A stretch of 38,572 nt of DNA, taken from the NCBI GenBank assembly GCA_902799015.1, contig CADBZI010000014.1, positions 1-38,572 on the forward strand, written 5' to 3'. Under the pieces are notes generated by a model, which was not told the origin of the DNA, did not search any database, and worked only from the letters and a program-made list of their open reading frames with translations. The number at the start of each line of letters is the position of its first letter. Position 1 is the first letter of the stretch. The position numbers and the translations under genes were made by a program. The stretch comes from an uncultured Lachnospiraceae bacterium. Its GTDB lineage: Bacteria > Bacillota > Clostridia > Lachnospirales > Lachnospiraceae. Below are positions 7,233 to 17,494 of the stretch, one piece after another.

Positions 7233-8777
7233 ATGGCTGTGAAAATATTTGCTTCCATCATGATCGGCTCGACCGAGACGGAGATGAAGCTGTATGAAGT
7301 CTCGGCGCGGAAGGGATTTCATATGTTTGACTGCCTGAGCTGCAGGATTGACCTGGGCAATGACGCATATGAGAGCGATACGCTGTCAACCGCGAAGATG
7401 GAGCGTCTGATTGAGACGCTGACGGAGTACCGTCAGATTATGGAGGGATATCATGTGGATGCCTACCGGCTGGTCGGCACCAGTGCGCTCCGGGAGATCA
7501 GGACGACCCTGATTACGAAGGACTACATTGAACAGAGGACCGGATTGCAGATGACGGTTCTTTCAAATTCCGAGCAGCGGTTCCTTGACTACAAGTCCAT
7601 CGCGTCCCAGACGAAGTCCTTTGAGAATGTCATCAAGAAGGGTACCGCGATTATCAACATCGGCGGAAGCTCGCTTCAGATCTCCGTCTTCGACAAAGAT
7701 AAGCTGATCACAACGCAGAATGTGAGGATCGGCCGGATTACGACCCGGAACAAGCTTTATCCCATCGCGCGGAACAATGCGCATTTTGAGCATCTTCTGA
7801 GAGAGCTCCTTTCGCATGAGATTGCCGGATTCGGGAAGCTGTACCAGAAGGATCGTCTGATCCGGACGCTGATTGCGACGAACAAGGAGCTTCAGCTTCT
7901 GTTCCGGTCTCTGTATCCGCGCAGGGAGAGCCTGATCATCACGAAGCAGGAGCTTTTTGACGCCTGCGTGAAGTATGTGCCGATGAATCCGGAGGAGCTT
8001 GCCAGACAGTGTTCGATTCCTGCTGAGTTTTCGATGTTTGTCTCCTCCGCGCTGATCATCTGTCAGTTTTTGCTGGAGCATTTTGAATCTGAGAGCGTAT
8101 GGGTTCCGGAGATCTCGATCGGAGACGGACTGGCGTATGACTATGCGCTTCAGAACAAGGCAGTCGTCTCCCCGCATGCATTTGATGAGGACATCATTGC
8201 CGCGGCCCGGAACATCGCAAAGCGATACAAGTCAAACCAGTCCCATATCCGCAACGTGGAAGCGCTGAGTCTGACAATCTTTGACAAGACCAGGAAGCTT
8301 CATCTGCTGGGGAAGAGAGAGCGGCTGCTCCTTCAGATCTCCGCGATCTTACATAATTGCGGTAAGTACATCTCCCTCACGGATGTGTCCGACTGCGCAT
8401 ACAACATCGTGATGGCGACCGAGATCATCGGGCTGAGCCATGCGGAGCGCCAGATGGTCGCGAATATTGTGCGGTTCAATACGGCAAAGCTGATGTATTA
8501 TGATGACCTTGCGCAGGTCAGTTCGGTCAGCCGGGAGGAGTATCTGGTGATTGCGAAGCTGACGGCGATTCTGCGCGCCGCAAACGCGCTGGACCGTTCC
8601 CATTTTCAGAGAATCTCAGAGATCAGTGTCTCCATCAAGAAGGATGAACTGGTACTCTCCGCCTCGTCCGATGAGGACCTGACACTGGAGAAGGCCACAT
8701 TGGAGGAAAAGAATTCTCTGTTTGAAGAGGTCTTCCATCTGAAGCCCGTTCTGCATCAGAAGAGGAAGACATTGTAA
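7233..8777 (+). CDS. Ppx/GppA-like protein with HD-type C-terminal domain, altered catalytic residues
   Basis: A 514-residue protein with the exopolyphosphatase/guanosine pentaphosphatase layout: two actin-like lobes (about 1-300) and a C-terminal HD-type helical domain (about 320-490). The phosphate-1 loop reads SIMIGST where the family has a D-x-G-S motif, so M10 replaces the Asp. The phosphate-2 loop reads INIGGSS where the family has DIGGGS, so N142 replaces the Asp equivalent to D143 of E. coli Ppx. The E121 region reads SNSEQRF, with Q115 probably at the E121 position. The HD signature is LHNCGK, an H-N pair. It is adjacent to ppk, so a role in polyphosphate or (p)ppGpp metabolism is likely. 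Catalysis is doubtful and a binding or regulatory role is possible. Confidence 0.85.
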   Translation: MAVKIFASIMIGSTETEMKLYEVSARKGFHMFDCLSCRIDLGNDAYESDTLSTAKMERLIETLTEYRQIMEGYHVDAYRLVGTSALREIRTTLITKDYIEQRTGLQMTVLSNSEQRFLDYKSIASQTKSFENVIKKGTAIINIGGSSLQISVFDKDKLITTQNVRIGRITTRNKLYPIARNNAHFEHLLRELLSHEIAGFGKLYQKDRLIRTLIATNKELQLLFRSLYPRRESLIITKQELFDACVKYVPMNPEELARQCSIPAEFSMFVSSALIICQFLLEHFESESVWVPEISIGDGLAYDYALQNKAVVSPHAFDEDIIAAARNIAKRYKSNQSHIRNVEALSLTIFDKTRKLHLLGKRERLLLQISAILHNCGKYISLTDVSDCAYNIVMATEIIGLSHAERQMVANIVRFNTAKLMYYDDLAQVSSVSREEYLVIAKLTAILRAANALDRSHFQRISEISVSIKKDELVLSASSDEDLTLEKATLEEKNSLFEEVFHLKPVLHQKRKTL

Positions 8778-8789
8778 AAAGAACACAGG

Positions 8790-8816
8790 CGGATCCGTGA
8801 TCGGAAGACGGATCCG
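8790..8816 (+). other. Hairpin in the ppx-like/ppk gap
   Basis: Two copies of CGGATCCG (8790-8797 and 8809-8816) can pair across an 11-base loop. There is no T-run after it, so it is not a terminator. It could serve as an mRNA processing or stability element between the two cistrons. Confidence 0.35.
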
Positions 8817-8850
8817 GTGACCCGGAAATACCGAAGAGAGGGGTAAGGGC

Positions 8851-11265
8851 ATGGAAAAGATAAAATCCGTCCCAAAGGGAAAGACGACGGAAAAAGGCAA
8901 GAGCGCCGGAAAGGCCAGGAGCGCCGCAGCAGCGAAAACCGCGCAGCCGGCAAAGAGTGCCGGACGGAGAAAGAGCACGGAGCCGGCAAAAAGCACCGTC
9001 CGGAAAAAGAGCGCGGAAGCAGTGCGTGAGCCTGCGCCCCAAAGCGCTGTGGACTTTTATCATCCGTCCTACTATACAAACCGTGAGCTGAGCTGGCTTG
9101 ATTTCAATTACCGGATCCTGGATGAGGCCAGGGACAAGACGAACCCTCTTTTTGAGCGGCTGAAGTTTCTGTCCATCACTGCCTCAAACCTGGATGAGTT
9201 TTTCATGGTACGTGTCGCCTCCCTGATGGACATGGTGCATGCGAAGGTGAACAAACCGGACCTTGCCGGACTGACGCCGGCACAGCAGCTGGAACAGGTG
9301 GAGCAGAAGTGCCATGAGCTGATTGACAAGCAGTATTCCACGCTGTCCCGTTCCCTGATCCCCGCGCTTCGCAATGAGGGATATGATCTGGTGACCGATC
9401 CCGAAGTTCTGAGCATACCGCAGAGAGAGTATCTGGAAACCTATTTTGAGGAGACCGTCTATCCCGTGCTGACGCCGACCGCGGTGGATGCGTCGAGACC
9501 ATTCCCTCTGATCCGGAACAAATCCCTGAATATCGGCGCCCTGATCTCCAGACGCAAAGGGGACGCGGATGAGAAGAATTCCTCTGCCGCGGCATTCATC
9601 GAGAGCCTGCAGAAGAATGGTGAGAAGATCGCGGATAAGATCTCAAAGGACAAGACGCTGAAGAAGGGGATGATGTTTGCAACGGTTCAGGTTCCCAATG
9701 TCCTTCCGCGTGTTGTCAGAATCCCCTCCGAAGACGGAGCCGGAATATCAGGCGTTCTGCTCGAGGATCTGATCAAGGCGCACCTGGATATTCTGTTCAC
9801 AGGCTATGATGTTGTCTGTGCGCACACCTACCGCATTACAAGAAATGCAGACATGGAGCTCGACGAGGATGACTCGGACGATCTTTTAGAGGAGATCCAG
9901 AGCAAGCTGAAGCAGCGGCAGTGGGGGGAAGTCATCCGCTTTGAGTATGAAGACTCCATGAATCCGAAGCTTCTGAAGATTCTGCGCCGGGAATTCAATG
10001 TCGGGGATTCCGAGATGTATCCGATCCAGGGCCCGCTTGATCTGACCTACCTGATGAAGCTCTATTCGCTGCCCGGATCGGACCGGCTTAAGGATAAGCC
10101 TTGGACGCCCCAGCCCAATCCGGCTCTTCGGAAAATGGACGGCCGGGATCTGTTCGCCATGATCCGGAAGCAGGATATCTTCCTGCATCATCCGTATCAG
10201 ACCTTTGATCCGGTTGTGGACTTGATCCGTACCGCCTCCAAGGATCCGGATGTCCTTGCCATCAAGATGACACTGTACCGGGTATCCGGCAATTCTCCGA
10301 TCGTTGCCGCGCTGGCAGCTGCCGCGGAGAACGGAAAGCAGGTCACTGCGCTGGTTGAACTGAAGGCGCGGTTTGACGAGGAGAATAATATCCAGTGGGC
10401 GGAGATGCTGGAGAAAGCCGGCTGCCATGTGATCTACGGGCTTGTCGGTCTGAAGACGCACAGCAAGATTGCCCTTGTCGTCAGGCGGGAGGAGGACGGC
10501 ATCCGCCGTTATGTCCATCTTGCGACCGGCAATTACAACGATTCCACGGCGAAGCTGTACACGGACTGCGGGATTATGACCTGCAGAGAGGCTTACGGGG
10601 AGGATGCGACCGCTGTCTTCAATATGCTGTCCGGCTACAGCGAGCCGAGACAGTGGAACCGGCTGTATCTTGCGCCGATCTGGCTGCGGGATGCCTTCTA
10701 TATGCTGATCAACCGTGAGATCCAGCATGCCAGGGAACATGAGCCTGCGCACATTACGGCAAAGATGAATTCTCTGTGTGACAGAGAGATCATTGCGAAG
10801 CTTTACGAGGCTTCCGCGGCGGGCGTCAAGATTGATCTGATCATCCGCGGAATCTGCTGCCTGAAGGTCGGGATTCCGGGTGTCTCGGAAAACATTACGG
10901 TACGCTCCATTGTCGGAACATTTCTGGAGCATGCAAGAATCTTCCGGTTTGCCAATGGCGGAAACGAAGAGGTCTATATGGCCTCCGCGGACTGGATGCC
11001 GAGAAATCTGGACCGCCGCGTAGAGATCCTGTTCCCGCTTGAGGATGAGTCCTGCAAGGCGCAGGCGATTCATATTCTGGATGTTCAGATGGCGGACACA
11101 ATGAAAGCGCATGTGCTCGGGAGCGACAACACCTATGAGAAGGTTGACCTGAGAGGAAAGGCAAAGATCGGAGCCCAGGATACGCTGATGAAGGAAGCAC
11201 TTCAGGCGGGCAGCGATCCGGATGATCCGATCCGGAGCAGAACCTTTATTCCGGCGCAGCCATGA
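8851..11265 (+). CDS. ppk: Polyphosphate kinase PPK1 with a basic N-terminal extension
   Basis: An 804-residue enzyme that reversibly polymerises the terminal phosphate of ATP into polyphosphate. The family core begins near residue 77 ([17 protein letters not shown]) and is complete. The phosphorylated His lies in LKTHSKIAL, the second His in FLEHARIF and a conserved Arg in [17 protein letters not shown] is also present. The first 70 or so residues are an added Lys/Ala/Ser/Arg-rich, probably disordered tail containing two 12-residue tandem units. The ATG at 8851 follows GAGAGGGGTAAGG. It lies 73 bases after the Ppx-like gene and 19 bases before ispG. Confidence 0.95.
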   Translation: MEKIKSVPKGKTTEKGKSAGKARSAAAAKTAQPAKSAGRRKSTEPAKSTVRKKSAEAVREPAPQSAVDFYHPSYYTNRELSWLDFNYRILDEARDKTNPLFERLKFLSITASNLDEFFMVRVASLMDMVHAKVNKPDLAGLTPAQQLEQVEQKCHELIDKQYSTLSRSLIPALRNEGYDLVTDPEVLSIPQREYLETYFEETVYPVLTPTAVDASRPFPLIRNKSLNIGALISRRKGDADEKNSSAAAFIESLQKNGEKIADKISKDKTLKKGMMFATVQVPNVLPRVVRIPSEDGAGISGVLLEDLIKAHLDILFTGYDVVCAHTYRITRNADMELDEDDSDDLLEEIQSKLKQRQWGEVIRFEYEDSMNPKLLKILRREFNVGDSEMYPIQGPLDLTYLMKLYSLPGSDRLKDKPWTPQPNPALRKMDGRDLFAMIRKQDIFLHHPYQTFDPVVDLIRTASKDPDVLAIKMTLYRVSGNSPIVAALAAAAENGKQVTALVELKARFDEENNIQWAEMLEKAGCHVIYGLVGLKTHSKIALVVRREEDGIRRYVHLATGNYNDSTAKLYTDCGIMTCREAYGEDATAVFNMLSGYSEPRQWNRLYLAPIWLRDAFYMLINREIQHAREHEPAHITAKMNSLCDREIIAKLYEASAAGVKIDLIIRGICCLKVGIPGVSENITVRSIVGTFLEHARIFRFANGGNEEVYMASADWMPRNLDRRVEILFPLEDESCKAQAIHILDVQMADTMKAHVLGSDNTYEKVDLRGKAKIGAQDTLMKEALQAGSDPDDPIRSRTFIPAQP
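8947..9018 (+). repeat. 36-bp tandem repeat in the ppk N-terminal tail
   Basis: Two adjacent 36-base units (8947-8982 and 8983-9018) encode [12 protein letters not shown] and [12 protein letters not shown]. They keep the reading frame and extend the basic tail of PPK. Confidence 0.75.
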
Positions 11266-11284
11266 ATACCGGGAGGCAGAATCC

Positions 11285-12343
11285 ATGTTTACAAGAGAGC
11301 ATACAAGATGCGTGAAGATCGCGGACCGCACGATCGGCGGAGGACATCCGATTCTGATCCAGTCGATGACCAACACGAGAACGGAAGACGTGGAGGCGAC
11401 GGTCGCCCAGATTCTCCGTCTGGAGAAGGCCGGCTGCGAACTGATCCGCTGTACGGCAGCGACGATGGAGGGTGCCGAGGCGCTGTCTGAGATCAAGAAA
11501 AGAATCCACATTCCCCTGATTGCGGACATTCATTTTGATTACCGGCTCGCGATCGCGGCGATTGAACATGGTGCGGACAAGATCAGGATCAATCCGGGCA
11601 ACATCGGGTCGGATGACAGAGTCCGCGCCGTGGTAGACGCGGCGAAGGAGCGGGGAATTCCGATCCGGGTTGGAGTAAACTCGGGATCTTTGGAGAAGGA
11701 GATCCTGAACCGGCACGGCGGCGTGACCGCGCAGGGACTGGTGGAGAGCGCTCTGGAAAAGTGCCGCCGGATCGAAAGCATGAATTATGACAATCTGGTT
11801 GTTTCGATCAAGTCATCGGATGTTCTGATGTGTGCCGAGGCATATGAGAGATTTGCCGAACAGAGTGATTATCCGCTCCATGTCGGCATCACGGAGGCCG
11901 GAACGCTCTATTCCGGAAATATCAAGTCCGCGATCGGGCTGTCCCTGATTCTTTCTAAGGGCATCGGCGATACCATCCGCGTCTCCCTGACCGGAGATCC
12001 GGTGGAGGAGATCCGCAGCGCGAAGCTGATTCTGCGCACGCTGGGGCTGAGAAAGGGAGGCATCGAGGTTGTGTCTTGCCCGACCTGCGGGCGCACCCGG
12101 ATCGACCTGATCTCGCTTGCGGCCCAGGTGGAGGAGATGGTTCGGGACTACCCGCTGGAGATTAAGGTTGCCGTGATGGGATGCGTGGTCAATGGCCCGG
12201 GTGAGGCAAGGGAGGCTGACATCGGCATTGCCGGCGGCCTGAAGGAGGGTCTTCTGATCCGGCACGGCGAAGTGATCCGGAAGGTACCGGAAGAAAAAAT
12301 ACTCGAAACCCTGAAACAGGAGCTGGATAACTGGCAGGAGTAA
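11285..12343 (+). CDS. ispG: 4-hydroxy-3-methylbut-2-enyl diphosphate synthase IspG (GcpE)
   Basis: A 352-residue iron-sulfur enzyme of the methylerythritol phosphate route to isoprenoids, converting MEcPP to HMBPP. The N-terminal TIM-barrel begins with [19 protein letters not shown] and shows [12 protein letters not shown] and [11 protein letters not shown]. The C-terminal [4Fe-4S] domain has SCPTCGRT and [11 protein letters not shown], giving the three cysteine ligands. The ATG at 11285 follows GGGAGG; an in-frame start at 11222 would overlap ppk and is rejected. It sits one base before polC; ispG-polC closeness is common in Bacillota, but the usual dxr and rseP are not upstream here. Confidence 0.96.
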   Translation: MFTREHTRCVKIADRTIGGGHPILIQSMTNTRTEDVEATVAQILRLEKAGCELIRCTAATMEGAEALSEIKKRIHIPLIADIHFDYRLAIAAIEHGADKIRINPGNIGSDDRVRAVVDAAKERGIPIRVGVNSGSLEKEILNRHGGVTAQGLVESALEKCRRIESMNYDNLVVSIKSSDVLMCAEAYERFAEQSDYPLHVGITEAGTLYSGNIKSAIGLSLILSKGIGDTIRVSLTGDPVEEIRSAKLILRTLGLRKGGIEVVSCPTCGRTRIDLISLAAQVEEMVRDYPLEIKVAVMGCVVNGPGEAREADIGIAGGLKEGLLIRHGEVIRKVPEEKILETLKQELDNWQE

Positions 12344-12344
12344 T

Positions 12345-15300
12345 ATGACGAAAGCTTTTTTTGACGCGTTCCCTACGGTAATGCCGGAGGATGAAGAGCT
12401 GAGCAGTCTTCTTGAACATACGACTGTGACAAAGGTCGCAGTCAGCGAGAAGCGTGCTCAGCTTCGGATCTATCTGGACGCGGACCGCCTGATCGGAAAG
12501 AAGGATCTCGAGAAGGTCGAGAAGACCTTTGATGAGGAGTTTGCTTCCGGACAGGGACTCAAGACAAAGATCATCGAGCATTTCCATCTGTCCGGTCAGT
12601 ACACGCCGAAGAATCTGATGCGTGCCTACCGTTCTTCCATCCTGTATGAGCTGCAGGGCTACCAGAAATGCATCTACACGATGTTCCGCGGCGCCGATCT
12701 TCATTTTTCAGATGAGGAGACCTGCATTGTCACGGTGGAGGACAATCTGGTGTCCCGCTCCTATGCACAGGAGCTGAAGCGTATTCTGGACAAGATCTTT
12801 ACCGAGCGCTTCGGCTTGAATTTCAGATGTACGGTTGATTTCTGCAAGAGCGATCCTGCGGAAGATTTTGTGCCCCTTCCAAAGAGCGTGGGAATGCAGA
12901 AAGAGGATTCTTCCGCAGCTCCCCTGCAGCAGAAAGAGGATCCTCCTGCAGCCCCCCTGCAGCAGGCGGAGGATGCCGGGAGCAAAAAGAGAACGCTTTC
13001 GGGCGGCAGGCGCCGCTATTCCAAAAAGGGACAGGGATCTTCCCAGGACCGCGCACTCAAACTGTCTTCGAATCCCGACGTTGTCTACGGCCGGGACTTT
13101 TCTGATGACGCCGTACCGATTGATTCCATCACGGAGGCGATCGGCACGGTGACGATCCGCGGTGAGGTGATCTCTCTGGAGCCCAGGCAGATTCACACCA
13201 GAGCCGGAAAAGATCTGACGATTATCCTGATGAATGTGACAGACTACACGGATACCATGAGCGTGAAGCTGTTTATCGATGCCGCGCAGTCTGAGGAGTT
13301 CCTTTCTTCCGTGAAAACGGGCATGTTCCTGAAGATCAAGGGAAGTGCTTCGGTTGACCGGTTTGACGGAGATCTGTCTGTTGGCAGTGTGGCCGGGATG
13401 AAGAAAATCGCTGACTTTCGGCCGCACCGGATCGACGATGCGCCCGTTAAGCGCGTGGAGCTTCACTGCCATACCAAGATGAGCAGGATGGACGCGGTCT
13501 GCGATGTAAAGGAGATCGTCAAAACAGCCATGCAGTGGGGGCACAGTGCGATCGCGATCACGGATCACGGCGGCGTACAGGCGCTGCCCGATGCCTGGCA
13601 TGCGGTACCGAAGGATTCTGATTTCAAGGTGATCTATGGCTGTGAAGCCTACCTGGTGGACGATGAAGCGCTGGCGGTGACAGGCGCGAAAGAAGGACAG
13701 CTGTTCAGCGGCTCCTATGTGGTGTTCGATCTTGAGACAACCGGATTCTCTCCGGTGAATGACAGGATCATAGAAATCGGGGCCGTGAAGATCGAGGACG
13801 GAAAGATCGTCGAGAGGTTCTCGGAATTCGTGAATCCGCTCCGGCCGATCCCGTTCCGGATCGAACAGCTTACCTCCATCAATGATTCCATGGTGATGGA
13901 TGCGGAACCCATCGAGGAGGTTCTGCCGCGCTTTCTTGCTTTTTGCGGCGGCGCTCCGCTGGTCGGGCACAATGTATCCTTTGACATCAGCTTCATCGAG
14001 GAAAACTGTGATCGGATGCGGATTGCGCATGATTTTACAACGGTGGATACCGTGACGCTGGCGCGCTTCCTGCTGCCGAACCTGGCGCGCTTTAAGCTGG
14101 ATCAGGTGGCAAAGGCTCTGAATGTGCCGATCGGACATCATCACCGCGCGGTGGATGATGCGGAATGCACGGCAGGGATCTTTCTGAAGTTTCTCTCCAT
14201 GCTTTCGGACCAGGGGCTGAGCTGTCTTCAGGAGATCAATGAATCCTGCCGGTACTCGGAGGAACAGATCCGGCATCTGCATTATTACCATATTATTCTG
14301 CTTGCGCAAAATGAAACCGGCCGGGTGAATCTGTACCGGTGTGTGTCTGAATCGCACCTGAAGTACATGTATACAGGAAGGCCGCTTCTTCCGAGAAGCT
14401 TTCTGAGTGCGCATCGTGAGGGGCTGATCATCGGCTCCGCATGTGAGGCGGGAGAGCTTTTCCAGGCGATTGAGCGCGGCGCGACGGAGCGCGAGCTGAA
14501 GAAGCTGGTGGATTACTATGATTACCTGGAGATTCAGCCGCTGGGAAACAATCATTTCCTGACGGTCCCCAGGTATGACAAGAACGGAAATCTCCGGAAC
14601 GAGCCAAAGACTCTGGAGGATCTGAAGAACTTCAACAGGGCGGTGGTCAAGCTGGGAGAGCAGTACGGAAAACCGGTTGCCGCGACCTGCGATGTTCATT
14701 TTCTCAATCCCGAGGATGCGATCTACCGCGAGATCCTGATGGCGGAGTTTGAAGACGGCATGAATCAGCCGCCTTTGTATCTGCGCACGACAAAGGAGAT
14801 GCTGCAGGAATTCGAGTACCTCGGCGAGGAGAAGGCACGGGAGGTTGTGATCACCAACACCAATCTGATCGCGGACCGGATCGAGCGCTTCTCCCCGGTA
14901 CGGCCGGACAAGTGTCCCCCCGTGATTCCGAACTCAGACGAAACGCTGACCCGGCTGTGCTACGACAAGGCGCATGAGATCTATGGAGAGAAGCTCCCCG
15001 ATGTCGTTGAGAAGCGGCTGAAGAAGGAGCTGGATTCGATTATCTCCAACGGCTTTGCCGTGATGTACATCATTGCGCAGAAGCTTGTGTGGAAGAGCGT
15101 GGCGGACGGATACCTTGTCGGCTCGAGAGGGTCGGTCGGATCGAGCTTTGTCGCCAATATGGCAGGCATCACGGAGGTCAATTCTCTCCATCCGCATTAC
15201 CTGTGCCCGAACTGTCATTACGCGGACTTTGATTCGGAGCTCGTGCGCAAGTTTGACGGCATGGCCGGCTGCGATATGCCGGACAGAGAGTGCCCTGTGT

Positions 15301-16814
15301 GCGGCACAAAGCTTGAGAAGCTGGGATTCGACATTCCCTTTGAGACCTTCCTCGGATTCAAGGGGAACAAGGAGCCTGATATCGACCTGAACTTTTCGGG
15401 GGAATATCAGTCAAAGGCCCATAAGTATACGGAGGTGATCTTCGGCGCCGGACAGACCTTCCGCGCCGGAACCGTGACCGGCCTTGCCTCCAAGACGGCG
15501 TACGGGTATGTGAAGAAGTACTTCGAGCAGAAGGGGGAGCATCGCAGGCGCGCTGAGATCGAGCGTCTGTCTGTCGGCGTTACCGATGTCAGAAAGTCAA
15601 CCGGACAGCATCCGGGCGGCATCATTGTTCTGCCCTACGGCGAGGAGATCAACACCTTCACGCCGGTGCAGCATCCTCCGACGGATGATGCGACGGTCAC
15701 GACGCATTTTGACTATCATAAGATTGACCACAATCTGCTGAAGCTGGATATTCTCGGACACGATGATCCGACCATGATCCGGATGCTGGAGGATCTGACC
15801 GGCGTCAATGCGAGGCAGATTCCGCTCGATGACAGGAAGGTTATGAGCCTGTTCCAGAATACGGATGCGCTGGGCATCAAACCGGAGGACATCGGCGGGT
15901 GCCCGCTCGGCTCCCTCGGCATTCCGGAGTTCGGAACAGAGTTCGCGATTCAGATGCTGGTCGATACAAAGCCCAGGTATTTTTCCGACCTGGTCCGCAT
16001 CGCGGGACTGGCCCACGGCACGGATGTCTGGCTGGGAAATGCGCAGGATTTGATTCTCTCCGGAACCTGCACCATCTCCACCGCGATCTGTACCCGTGAT
16101 GACATCATGGTGTATCTGATCGGAAAGGGGATGGATCCGGAACTGTCATTTTCCATTATGGAAAAGGTGCGGAAAGGAAAGGGCCTGACGCCGGAGTGGG
16201 AGAAGGAGATGCGTGAGCACGATGTCCCGGAATGGTATATCGGCTCCTGCAAGAAGATCAAGTATATGTTCCCGAAGGCACATGCGGCTGCCTACGTTAT
16301 GATGGCATGGCGGATCGCCTGGTTCAAGATCAATGAACCGCTGGCTTATTACGCGGCATATTTCTCGATCCGGTCTCCGGGCTTCGATTATGAGCTGATG
16401 TGTATGGGACCGGAAGCGCTCAAACGCCATATGGAAGAATATGAGGCAAAGGACGCAGGCAGCGTCCAGCCGAAGGAACAGGAACAATACAAGGCAATGA
16501 AGGTGGTCCGTGAGATGTATGCGCGCGGATATGAATTCATGAAGATTGACCTGTCACGATGCAAGGCAACCAAGATGTGTGTCATCGACGGCAAGATCAT
16601 GCCTTGTCTGAATAAGATCGACGGACTCGGGGACAATGTAGCCGCGAACATCACGGAGGCGGTAAAGGACGGTCCCTTCCTGTCTCTGGATAACTTCCGG
16701 GAGCGCACCGGCTGTCCGAAGACGATTGTTGAAAAGCTGGTAAAGTTCCGGATTCTGGAAGGACTGCCGGAATCGAATCAGCTGAGCATCTTTGACCTGA
16801 TGGGAACCGCGTAA
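12345..16814 (+). CDS. polC: DNA polymerase III alpha subunit, PolC type
   Basis: A 1,489-residue replicative polymerase in the size range of Gram-positive PolC. Domain order by residue: N-terminal domain 1-180; a low-complexity linker near 184-245; an OB fold near 265-350; PHP segment with ELHCHTKMSRMD (about 371) and ITDHGG; an inserted DEDDh proofreading exonuclease (FDLETTGFSP near 460, LVGHNVSFD, HHRAVDDAEC near 600); the rest of PHP; a zinc knuckle (CPNC near 955 and CPVC); the palm with PDIDLNFSGEY near 1008 and KLDILGHDD; and C-terminal helix-hairpin-helix regions. All the expected exonuclease and polymerase acidic residues are visible. The ATG at 12345 follows CAGGAG at the ispG end. 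Confidence 0.97.
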   Translation: MTKAFFDAFPTVMPEDEELSSLLEHTTVTKVAVSEKRAQLRIYLDADRLIGKKDLEKVEKTFDEEFASGQGLKTKIIEHFHLSGQYTPKNLMRAYRSSILYELQGYQKCIYTMFRGADLHFSDEETCIVTVEDNLVSRSYAQELKRILDKIFTERFGLNFRCTVDFCKSDPAEDFVPLPKSVGMQKEDSSAAPLQQKEDPPAAPLQQAEDAGSKKRTLSGGRRRYSKKGQGSSQDRALKLSSNPDVVYGRDFSDDAVPIDSITEAIGTVTIRGEVISLEPRQIHTRAGKDLTIILMNVTDYTDTMSVKLFIDAAQSEEFLSSVKTGMFLKIKGSASVDRFDGDLSVGSVAGMKKIADFRPHRIDDAPVKRVELHCHTKMSRMDAVCDVKEIVKTAMQWGHSAIAITDHGGVQALPDAWHAVPKDSDFKVIYGCEAYLVDDEALAVTGAKEGQLFSGSYVVFDLETTGFSPVNDRIIEIGAVKIEDGKIVERFSEFVNPLRPIPFRIEQLTSINDSMVMDAEPIEEVLPRFLAFCGGAPLVGHNVSFDISFIEENCDRMRIAHDFTTVDTVTLARFLLPNLARFKLDQVAKALNVPIGHHHRAVDDAECTAGIFLKFLSMLSDQGLSCLQEINESCRYSEEQIRHLHYYHIILLAQNETGRVNLYRCVSESHLKYMYTGRPLLPRSFLSAHREGLIIGSACEAGELFQAIERGATERELKKLVDYYDYLEIQPLGNNHFLTVPRYDKNGNLRNEPKTLEDLKNFNRAVVKLGEQYGKPVAATCDVHFLNPEDAIYREILMAEFEDGMNQPPLYLRTTKEMLQEFEYLGEEKAREVVITNTNLIADRIERFSPVRPDKCPPVIPNSDETLTRLCYDKAHEIYGEKLPDVVEKRLKKELDSIISNGFAVMYIIAQKLVWKSVADGYLVGSRGSVGSSFVANMAGITEVNSLHPHYLCPNCHYADFDSELVRKFDGMAGCDMPDRECPVCGTKLEKLGFDIPFETFLGFKGNKEPDIDLNFSGEYQSKAHKYTEVIFGAGQTFRAGTVTGLASKTAYGYVKKYFEQKGEHRRRAEIERLSVGVTDVRKSTGQHPGGIIVLPYGEEINTFTPVQHPPTDDATVTTHFDYHKIDHNLLKLDILGHDDPTMIRMLEDLTGVNARQIPLDDRKVMSLFQNTDALGIKPEDIGGCPLGSLGIPEFGTEFAIQMLVDTKPRYFSDLVRIAGLAHGTDVWLGNAQDLILSGTCTISTAICTRDDIMVYLIGKGMDPELSFSIMEKVRKGKGLTPEWEKEMREHDVPEWYIGSCKKIKYMFPKAHAAAYVMMAWRIAWFKINEPLAYYAAYFSIRSPGFDYELMCMGPEALKRHMEEYEAKDAGSVQPKEQEQYKAMKVVREMYARGYEFMKIDLSRCKATKMCVIDGKIMPCLNKIDGLGDNVAANITEAVKDGPFLSLDNFRERTGCPKTIVEKLVKFRILEGLPESNQLSIFDLMGTA
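12894..12977 (+). repeat. 33-bp tandem repeat in the polC linker
   Basis: Two full 33-base units (12894-12926, 12927-12959) and a partial third encode an 11-residue repeat of the form QQKED-x-x-AAPL. It lies in the linker before the OB fold and keeps frame, so length variation here should be tolerated. Confidence 0.8.
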
Positions 16815-16832
16815 GAAATGGCGGGAGGAATC

Positions 16833-17375
16833 ATGAAAAACAAGCAGAAGAAGCAGACCCTGTTTTATCCTTCGGAATTGATCTCTTCCACCTACAGGAT
16901 CGATTTTGAAAGACTCTATGCAGAAGGATGGAGAGGAATCATTTTCGATATCGACAACACGCTCGTTCCGCACGGAGCTCCTGCGGATGAGAGGGCGATC
17001 CGGCTGTTCAGGCGCCTGAAAAAGATCGGGTTTGAATGCTGCCTGGTTTCAAACAATAAAAAGCCCCGCGTGGAAATGTTCAACAAAGAGATACAGGTGC
17101 ACATGGTATGGCTGGCGCATAAACCCCTGTCCGCAGGATACCGGAAGGCGATCAAAGAGATGGGAACCCAGGAGCACAACACGCTGGTCATCGGCGACCA
17201 GATCTTCACGGATCTGTGGGGCGGGAGCTTCCTGGGACTGAAGACCATCCTGGTGCTTCCCATCAATCCGAAAGAAGAGATCCAGATTGTACTGAAGCGG
17301 ATTCTGGAAAGGCCGATTCTGTGGCTGTACCGGCACTCTCAGTATTATTCCAATGAGCACGAGCTGCCCGGGTGA
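16833..17375 (+). CDS. YqeG-family HAD-IIIA phosphatase
   Basis: A 180-residue HAD hydrolase. Motif I is IIFDIDNTLVPHG with the catalytic DxD, motif II is LVSNNKK, a conserved Lys sits in AHKPLSAGYRKA, and motif III/IV is VIGDQIFTDLWGG. This matches the YqeG family (TIGR01668-type), whose substrate is not firmly settled; distant relatives include phosphatidylglycerophosphate phosphatases. The ATG at 16833 is chosen over that at 16818 because GGGAGG lies four bases upstream of it. It starts 18 bases after polC, and a 119-base gap without a recognisable signal separates it from aroK. Confidence 0.88.
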   Translation: MKNKQKKQTLFYPSELISSTYRIDFERLYAEGWRGIIFDIDNTLVPHGAPADERAIRLFRRLKKIGFECCLVSNNKKPRVEMFNKEIQVHMVWLAHKPLSAGYRKAIKEMGTQEHNTLVIGDQIFTDLWGGSFLGLKTILVLPINPKEEIQIVLKRILERPILWLYRHSQYYSNEHELPG

Positions 17376-17494
17376 TGATCAGGCAGCCTGCAGTCCAAGG
17401 CGGCGGGAGAGAAGAACCGAGAGAAGAAAGCTGGCCGGAGGAGACAGCAATGCCTTCCGCAGGAGGAGAAAAGCTGCCGGAAATATGAGGTGAG

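Noticed and set aside
12708-14699. 663-codon minus-strand open frame inside polC
   Set aside because: It is a shadow of the polC reading frame: no ribosome site, no recognisable domain, His/Arg/Gln/Leu-rich composition typical of antisense frames in GC-rich genes.
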